Both the position numbers and the translations under genes were made by a program. A stretch of DNA of 55,135 bases from Desulfovibrio sp. DV (GTDB lineage: Bacteria; Desulfobacterota; Desulfovibrionia; Desulfovibrionales; Desulfovibrionaceae). The notes beneath the pieces are model-generated. The model saw nothing but the letters and a program-made list of their open reading frames with translations. It was not told the DNA's origin and ran no database searches. The DNA lies in the NCBI RefSeq assembly GCF_001936595.1, contig NZ_MLBG01000016.1, forward strand, positions 1 to 55,135. The letters are read 5' to 3'. The first letter of the stretch is position 1. Every line of letters starts with the position of its first letter. Positions 49,972 to 55,135 of the stretch are shown here, piece by piece.

Positions 49972-51673
49972 ATGGCCGCCCCCTTCGCCGCATCCGACAT
50001 CCTTGGGTCGCTTCCCCGGCCGGTCGTGGCCGTGGACGCCGATGGCCGGGTGGCCAGCGCCAACCCTGCCGCCCTGGCCCTGTTCGGCCCGGAGGTGGCC
50101 ACGCCCGGCGCGGCCTTGCCCCTTATCCGCCCCGATCTCTGGCAACACCTCGCCCGCTGCCTCAAGGAGGCCGCCCCGGCCTATGACCGTCTCGACGTCG
50201 GGGCCAGAACCATTTCGCTGACCGCCTTTCCCGTGCGCCGCGACGGTCGCGTGGTCGGCGCAACGACCATCTGCCGTCCCTGTTCCGGTGAAGCCCATCC
50301 GGCCATGGAAGGGCAGTTGCGCTCCATCCTGGACTCGGTTTCCGACGGCATCTGGATCTGCGACGGCACCGGGGCCATTCTCGACATCAACGCCGCCTCC
50401 GAGCGCCTCAATTCCATTGAAGCGGCCGAGTATATTGGCAAAAACGTCGCCTGTATCGTGGCCGAACGTATGGTCGACCGCTCGGCCACCCTCGATGTCC
50501 TGGAAACCAAACGCCAGTCGAGCATGATCCAGCACATCACCAAGACCGGCAAGCAACTGCTGGTAACAGCCACGCCGGTCCTGGACGACCAGGGCAGGGT
50601 GGCCCTGGTGGTGGTCAACGAACGCGACGTGACGGAACTCCAGAACCTGCGCCAGGGCCTGCAAAACGCCCGCAAGGTGGAGGAACGCTACCGCAGCGAG
50701 CTGGCCGAACTGTCCCTTTTCGAACTGTCGCAAAAAGACATCGTGGCCCAGAGCCCGCAGATGCAACGGACCTTGCGCACGCTTTTAAAGCTCGCCCAGA
50801 TGGACGCCTCCCGGGTCCTGCTCCTTGGCGAATCCGGCACAGGCAAGGGCCTGCTCGCCAAGTTCCTGCATCAGGTCAGCCCCAGGTCGCAAAAACCCTT
50901 TATCCAGATCAACTGCCCGGCCGTACCGGAAAAACCTTTTTGAGGCGGAACTGTTCGGGTATGAGAAAGGGGCCTTTACCGGGGCCAAGGAAGACGGCAA
51001 GGCCGGGCTTATCGAGTTGGCCATGGGCGGAACGCTCTTTCTCGACGAGGTGGGCGATATTCCGCTTTCGGTCCAGGCCAAGCTGCTCAAATATCTCGAC
51101 GACCACGAACTGCGGCGTCTGGGCGGGGCTGATCCGCGCATTGTCGAATGCCGGGTGGTGGCCGCCACCAACTGCGACCTCGAAGGGCTGGTGGAACGCC
51201 GCCAGTTCCGCAAAGATCTTTACTATCGCCTCAACACCTTCGTGGTGCGCATCATTCCCCTGCGCGAACGCCGCGAGGATATCTTCGGCCTGGCCGAATT
51301 CTACCTGGCCCAGCAAAACGCCCGCCACGGCCGGGCCAAACGCCTCTCGGCCCGGGCCATGCGCCACCTTGAAGCCTACGATTTTCCCGGCAACGTCCGC
51401 GAACTCGTCAGCATCATCCAGAAAGCCTTTGTCATGAGCGACGACGACGATCTCACCGAAGCGTTGATCGAAGCCCTGGCCGGCGACATGCCCCTGCCCG
51501 CCTCCCTGCCCGGTCCCCGCCCTCTGGTCCAGTCCACCGAGCAGGCCAGTATCCGACGCCTTCGGGAAGCCATGGCTGTGTGCCGCACCACCCGGGAAAT
51601 GGCCGCCCACCTCGGGGTGAGCCAGGCCACCGTGGTGCGCAAGCTCAAGCGCTACGGCCTGTCCCGGTCCTGA
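49972..51673 (+). pseudogene. Sigma-54-dependent PAS/AAA+ activator, broken by one extra base
   Basis: The gene is in two frames. The first part (from MAAPFAASD at 49972; GGAGG lies about 14 bases before) has two PAS domains and the AAA+ start with Walker A GESGTGKG and the end INCPAVPEKPF-stop at 50943. Removing one A from the A5 run at 50930-50934 gives PENLFEAELFGYEKGAFTGA, exactly the normal sequence with the sigma-54 contact motif GAFTGA. The second part then has Walker B GGTLFLDEVGD, the sensor and FRKDLYYRLN regions, and a C-terminal helix-turn-helix (TREMAAHLGVSQATVVRKL). Corrected length is 566 residues. It likely controls the downstream aminotransferase operon. Confidence 0.85.
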
Positions 51674-51711
51674 TTCATTTCTGCATCAGCCCTTTTTGTC
51701 CAGGACCGGGA
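51662..51711 (+). other. 11-bp inverted repeat at the end of the activator gene
   Basis: TCCCGGTCCTG (51662-51672, including the stop) pairs perfectly with CAGGACCGGGA (51701-51711) across a 28-base loop that contains CTTTTT. It may aid termination or protect the mRNA end; no T-tract follows at once. Confidence 0.45.
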
Positions 51712-51850
51712 AACGCCCTTTTTCGCGTTGTCCCGATTTTGCCGTTTTTGTATCCATACGCACGGATTCATAAGCATTCGCTTCATTTTTTGCCGGACTT
51801 GCAAAAGGCGTGGCCTGGGCTGACAGGCGTTTTGCGCCTCTGGATCACCC

Positions 51851-51983
51851 TGATTCAGTCTGATTCAGAACTGCTTGTCATACAACGCACTGGTATTACA
51901 TATTTTTTACATTTTTGCTGATTCATTAAAGAATCAAATTTATTCCCCAGCAACCAACTCGACAATACAATACTCATGAATCA
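51851..51983. repeat. TGATTCA repeat array, possible activator binding sites
   Basis: TGATTCA occurs at 51851, 51861 and 51919, and as its reverse complement TGAATCA at 51977; a further copy at 51671 overlaps the activator stop. The first two are ten bases apart, about one helix turn; the next intervals are 58 and 58 bases. At 51919-51936 the site forms TGATTC-N6-GAATCA, the same 6-6-6 geometry as TyrR-class boxes. They lie upstream of the sigma-54 promoter, as enhancer sites would. Confidence 0.55.
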
Positions 51984-51998
51984 TTGGATTTAAATATC

Positions 51999-52014
51999 AG
52001 GCCCGGTTTTTGCT
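51999..52014 (+). promoter_or_regulatory. Candidate sigma-54 promoter of the aminotransferase operon
   Basis: AGGCCCG-GTTT-TTGCT has the invariant GG (52000-52001) and GC (52012-52013) ten bases apart and matches TGGCACG-N4-TTGCW except at two -24 positions. Transcription would start near 52025, giving a 68-base leader before GTG 52093. Confidence 0.5.
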
Positions 52015-52092
52015 TTGAGTGGCCATTGCCATCTATGTGCATTTTGGTACGAGGCACTGTCGCCACTCAACCGAAACATCCGAGGATGATCC

Positions 52093-53418
52093 GTGAACAC
52101 CACCGACAAGGCGCAAGAACTGCAAGCACTGCGCGACCGTTATGTCCCCAAGGGACATCCCAACGCCACGCCCTTTTTCGTTGAATCCGCCAAGGGCGCT
52201 TTGCTTCGCGACGTCACCGGACGCGAGTTCATCGATTTCGTCGGCGGCATCGGCGTGCTCAACGTCGGACACTGCCACCCCAAAGTCGTGGCCGCCATCA
52301 AGGATCAGGCCGGCCGTTACCTCCATACCTGCTCCATGGTCACCATGTACGAACCCTACGTCATGCTGGCCAAACGCCTGTCCGACGCCGCCCCGGGCGA
52401 CGGCGACAAGAAGGCCATGTTCGTCAACAGCGGCTCGGAAGCCGTAGAGAACGCGGTCAAGATTGCCCGCTGCCACACCGGCCGAAATGGCGTCGTCGCC
52501 ATGAAAAACGCCTTCCACGGCCGCACGCTCCTGGCCATGTCCATGACCAGCAAGGTCAAACCCTACAAGTTCGGCTTTGGCCCCATGGCCCCGGAAGTCT
52601 ATCAGTACCCCAACTATGCCTACTGCTACCGCTGCCCGCTGGGCCTGACCTATCCCAAGTGCGGTGTTGCCTGCGCCGACAAGCTGCGCGAGTTTTTCGT
52701 GGCCACCGCCGCCGCCGAGAACATCGCCTGCATCGTGGCCGAACCGGTCCAGGGCGAAGGCGGCTTCGTGGTCCCGCCCAAGGAGTTCTTCGAAAAGATC
52801 CGGGCCATCTGCGACGAATACGGCATCGTGTTCGTGGCTGACGAAATCCAATCCGGTTTCGGCCGCACCTCCAAGCTCTTTGCCATGGAGCACTTCGGCG
52901 TCACCCCGGACCTCATGTGCGTGGCCAAGTCCATGGGCGGCGGGCTGCCCCTGGCCGGCGTGGTCGGCAAGGCCGAGATCATGGACTCCGTGTCCCCCGG
53001 CGGCATCGGCGGCACCTATGGCGGCAACCCGCTGGCCTGCCGGGCCGGACTCGCCGTCATGGACATCTTCGAACAGGACAACCTGCTCGCCAAGGCCGAA
53101 CGCCTGGGCAACGCCATCAAACGGCGTTTTGCCGCCTTCAAGAAGCAGTATGAACTGATCGGCGACGAACGCGGCCTGGGGGCCATGCGCGCCCTGGAGT
53201 TCGTCTCCGACCGCACCGCCAAGACCCCGTGCCCGGAAGCGGCCAAGGGCGTGGCCAAGTTCTGCCAGGACAACGGCCTGCTCGTCCTCTCCTGCGGCAA
53301 CTTCGGCAACTGCATCCGGGTACTCATGCCCCTGGTCATCACCCGCGAGCAGCTCGAACGCGGCCTCGACATCATGGAAGAAGGCATCCGCGAGGTGTCC
53401 AAGACCCTCGGCAAATAG
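52093..53418 (+). CDS. Class-III aminotransferase (GABA aminotransferase family)
   Basis: GTG 52093 has GAGGAT six bases upstream. The 441-residue PLP enzyme has VNSGSEAVENAVKIAR, the FHGRTLLAMSMT region, PVQGEGGF, VADEIQSGFGRTS and the PLP lysine in CVAKSMGGGLPLAGV. It resembles 4-aminobutyrate aminotransferases, which move an amino group from GABA or another omega-amine to 2-oxoglutarate; related members use 5-aminovalerate or ornithine-like substrates. A CYRCPLGLTYPKCGVACA insert is Cys-rich and typical of the anaerobe subgroup. It is followed by a Liv-type uptake system, pointing to catabolism of an imported amino acid. Confidence 0.88.
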   Translation: MNTTDKAQELQALRDRYVPKGHPNATPFFVESAKGALLRDVTGREFIDFVGGIGVLNVGHCHPKVVAAIKDQAGRYLHTCSMVTMYEPYVMLAKRLSDAAPGDGDKKAMFVNSGSEAVENAVKIARCHTGRNGVVAMKNAFHGRTLLAMSMTSKVKPYKFGFGPMAPEVYQYPNYAYCYRCPLGLTYPKCGVACADKLREFFVATAAAENIACIVAEPVQGEGGFVVPPKEFFEKIRAICDEYGIVFVADEIQSGFGRTSKLFAMEHFGVTPDLMCVAKSMGGGLPLAGVVGKAEIMDSVSPGGIGGTYGGNPLACRAGLAVMDIFEQDNLLAKAERLGNAIKRRFAAFKKQYELIGDERGLGAMRALEFVSDRTAKTPCPEAAKGVAKFCQDNGLLVLSCGNFGNCIRVLMPLVITREQLERGLDIMEEGIREVSKTLGK

Positions 53419-53471
53419 GCTGGCAACACGACTTGACCCAGGCAACCGACAACCAACAAAGGGGTGTAGGC

Positions 53472-54719
53472 ATGAAAAACGGTTCTTTTACCTCGCTTTT
53501 AGCCGGCTGTATGGGCGTGGCCCTCTCCGCCGCCCTGTTCGCCGTCCCGGCCCTGGCCGCTGACAAAACCGTCAAAATCGGCAACGTCGAACCGCTCTCC
53601 GGCCCCTCGGCCTCGGTCGGCGTCCAGGGCAAGCAGGCCCGGGAAATGGCCGTGGAAGAGATCAACGCCGCCGGCGGCATCAAATCCCTGGGCGGCGCCA
53701 AGCTGGAGCTGGTCTACGCCGACAGCAAGTCCGACCCCACCGTCGGCGTCACCGAGACCGAGCGCCTGATCAACACCGAAAAGGTCAACCTCATGACCGG
53801 CTGCTGGAACTCCGCCGTCACCTACCCGGCCACCCAGGTGGCCGAGCGTTACGGCATCCCCTTTGTGGTGCCGGTTGCCGTGCGCGACACCATCACCGAG
53901 CGTGGCTTTAAAAACGTCTTCCGCATCGCGGCCAAGGATTCCTGGTGGGTGCGCGACCAATTCCGCTTCCTCAAGGACATGCAGGAAGAAACCGGCGTGA
54001 AGCTGAAAAAGATCGCCTTTGTCTTTGAAAACGGCGACTGGGGCACCGGTTTTGCCGAGAAATGGCGCGAACTGGCCAAGAAAGACGGCTACGAAATCGT
54101 CCTGGACGAGCCGTACCCCTCCACCGCCACCGACCTCACCCCGGTCGTGACCAAGCTCAAGTCGGCCAACCCCGACATCGTGCTGCTGGTCTCCAACGCG
54201 GCCGATGCCATCCTGTTGACCAACACCATGACCGAAATGCAGCTGAAGCCCAAAGTCGTCCTGGCCAGCGGCGGCGGCCATGCCGACCCCAAGTTCCTGG
54301 AAAATACCGACACCAACGCCCTTGGCATCTTTGACGAAGTCGAGTGGAACACCGACGTCAACAAGCCCGCGGCCAAGCCGGCCAACGAGAAGTTCAAGAA
54401 AAAGTACGGCTATGACCTGACCGGCGAGTCTGTTGACGCCTACGTCGCCATGTACGTCATCGCCGACGCCCTGGAGCGCGCTGCTTCCACCGAGCCGGCC
54501 AAGATCCGCGACGCCCTGGCTTCCACCAACCTCACCACCGGACCGGGCATGGTCGTCTCCTACGACGGCGTCCAGTTCGACGAGACCGGCCAGAACAAGA
54601 ACGCCGGCATCGTCATCGTCCAGGTGGCCAATGTGGACGGCAAGCCCGACCGCGTCACCGTGTGGCCGAAATCCGCCCGTCGCGCCGGCTACACCCCGGT
54701 CTTCCCGGCCAATAAATAG
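53472..54719 (+). CDS. Liv-type amino-acid ABC transporter substrate-binding protein
   Basis: ATG 53472 follows AAAGGGG. The 415-residue periplasmic protein has a signal peptide (ALSAALFAVPALAA, cut near residue 30) and the type I periplasmic fold: IGNVEPLSGPSASVGVQGKQ, INAAGGIKSLGGAKLELVYA, SAVTYPATQVAERYGIPFVV. It resembles LivJ and related receptors, but the ligand cannot be read from sequence. It may bring in the substrate of the aminotransferase encoded 53 bases upstream. The permease gene follows. Confidence 0.9.
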   Translation: MKNGSFTSLLAGCMGVALSAALFAVPALAADKTVKIGNVEPLSGPSASVGVQGKQAREMAVEEINAAGGIKSLGGAKLELVYADSKSDPTVGVTETERLINTEKVNLMTGCWNSAVTYPATQVAERYGIPFVVPVAVRDTITERGFKNVFRIAAKDSWWVRDQFRFLKDMQEETGVKLKKIAFVFENGDWGTGFAEKWRELAKKDGYEIVLDEPYPSTATDLTPVVTKLKSANPDIVLLVSNAADAILLTNTMTEMQLKPKVVLASGGGHADPKFLENTDTNALGIFDEVEWNTDVNKPAAKPANEKFKKKYGYDLTGESVDAYVAMYVIADALERAASTEPAKIRDALASTNLTTGPGMVVSYDGVQFDETGQNKNAGIVIVQVANVDGKPDRVTVWPKSARRAGYTPVFPANK

Positions 54720-54737
54720 TATTCATGGCACCAACGT

Positions 54738-54763
54738 CCCGGACCGGCCCGAGCCGGTCCGGG
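54738..54763 (+). other. Strong hairpin between binding-protein and permease genes
   Basis: CCCGGACCGG (54738-54747) pairs with CCGGTCCGGG (54754-54763) over a six-base loop; no T-tract follows. Such hairpins between a binding-protein gene and permease genes commonly shield the 3' end of the upstream message so that more binding protein than permease is made. Confidence 0.65.
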
Positions 54764-54785
54764 GCATAACGTCCGGAGAGGCTTC

Positions 54786-55135
54786 ATGACCGCGGTGATT
54801 CAGGCGGCGCTCAACGGCACCATGATGGGAGCCATGTACGGGCTGACGGCCCTCGGACTCACTCTGATCTTCGGAGTGATGAAGGTCGTCAACTTCGCCC
54901 ACGGCTCGCTTTTAATGGTCGGCATGTTCAGCGCGTATTGGCTGATTCGTCTCACGGGCATCCACCCGTATCTGGCCCTTGTCATTGTACCGCCCGTCCT
55001 GTTCGTTTTCGGCTATTATCTGCAGGACGTGGTCATCAAACCCGTGTTTAAAGCCGAAGGCCAGGTCCGCGAACCGCTGACGGTCATCATCGTCACCACC
55101 GGTGTCTGGTATGTCCTGGACAACCTGGCGCTGAT
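54786..55135 (+). CDS. LivH-type ABC transporter permease, 3' end cut by the window
   Basis: ATG 54786 has GGAGAGG five to eleven bases upstream. The visible 116 residues match the LivH family: an N-terminal helix then GTMMGAMYGLTALGLTLIFG, KVVNFAHGSLLMVGMF and at least three membrane helices. It is the inner-membrane permease of the branched-chain/Liv-type transporter. The rest of the operon (second permease and two ATPases) presumably lies beyond the window. Confidence 0.92.
   Translation, partial: MTAVIQAALNGTMMGAMYGLTALGLTLIFGVMKVVNFAHGSLLMVGMFSAYWLIRLTGIHPYLALVIVPPVLFVFGYYLQDVVIKPVFKAEGQVREPLTVIIVTTGVWYVLDNLAL

Larger units (their letters stand above)
51674..52092. promoter_or_regulatory. 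AT-rich regulatory region ahead of the aminotransferase/Liv operon
   Basis: This 419-base gap carries no believable gene; a 66-codon frame at 51984-52184 runs into the aminotransferase gene. It is much richer in A+T than its surroundings, notably around 51880-52000. It contains the repeated TGATTCA boxes and a candidate sigma-54 promoter described separately. Confidence 0.7.

Overview
The window is about 55 kb of GC-rich, densely coding bacterial chromosome. I see no insertion sequence, prophage, CRISPR array or rRNA. The content fits a sulfate-reducing Desulfovibrionaceae-type deltaproteobacterium of the GC-rich Solidesulfovibrio/Desulfovibrio kind. This is inferred from a two-gene SUF system, pyruvoyl-dependent arginine decarboxylase, HypA/HypB hydrogenase maturation, a YedF-type selenium-linked protein, many two-component and HD-GYP regulators and sigma-54 signals. 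No marker gene in the window proves the genus.

Layout. 1-10 kb: a cut-off cupin gene, an amphi-Trp small protein, a CHASE4-like/HAMP/PAS histidine kinase, an FMN 2-hydroxyacid oxidase-like enzyme, an EF-hand/LysM lipoprotein, a TPR exported protein, a PLP fold-type III decarboxylase behind an SLC13-type permease, and an exported beta-carbonic anhydrase. 10-20 kb: a membrane/spermidine-synthase fusion, exonuclease III, two HD-GYP response regulators, a YfcE-like phosphoesterase, 5-formyl-THF cyclo-ligase, a laccase-domain protein with a likely 3' frameshift, a TIGR01777 epimerase and DUF4390. 19-31 kb: housekeeping genes rlmH, rsmG, fabD, argS, a SPOR protein, pyruvoyl arginine decarboxylase and nth, then a second, larger membrane/spermidine-synthase fusion, YedF, a PAS kinase with a cysteine cluster and a pseudouridine synthase. 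31-41 kb: NlpC/P60, DUF2087, the SufCB pair, a receiver protein, an acyltransferase, two small unknown proteins, an ADP-ribosylglycohydrolase-like protein, and a NarX/NarL-like pair next to an unknown two-gene unit. 41-45.5 kb: tRNA-Leu(CAA), DUF554, hypAB, a small outer-membrane barrel and fliM. 45.7-49.9 kb: a tightly overlapping four-gene operon (C39-like peptidase, RimK-like ATP-grasp ligase, GCS2-type ligase, N-formylglutamate amidohydrolase-like protein). 50-55 kb: a PAS/AAA+ sigma-54 activator gene broken by one extra base, an AT-rich control region, a class-III aminotransferase, and the start of a Liv-type amino-acid ABC transporter.

Two regions stand out. The first is the amidoligase/peptidase operon, whose enzymes could together build, trim and deformylate an amide-linked small molecule or modified peptide whose identity is unknown. 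The second is the sigma-54 regulatory module at the right end. There an activator gene, a set of repeated TGATTCA sites (one forming a TGATTC-N6-GAATCA palindrome) and a GG-N10-GC promoter lie directly ahead of the aminotransferase/Liv operon, yet the activator is frameshifted just before its GAFTGA motif. Two separate apparent frameshifts, both in homopolymer runs, raise the question of sequencing error versus real gene decay.
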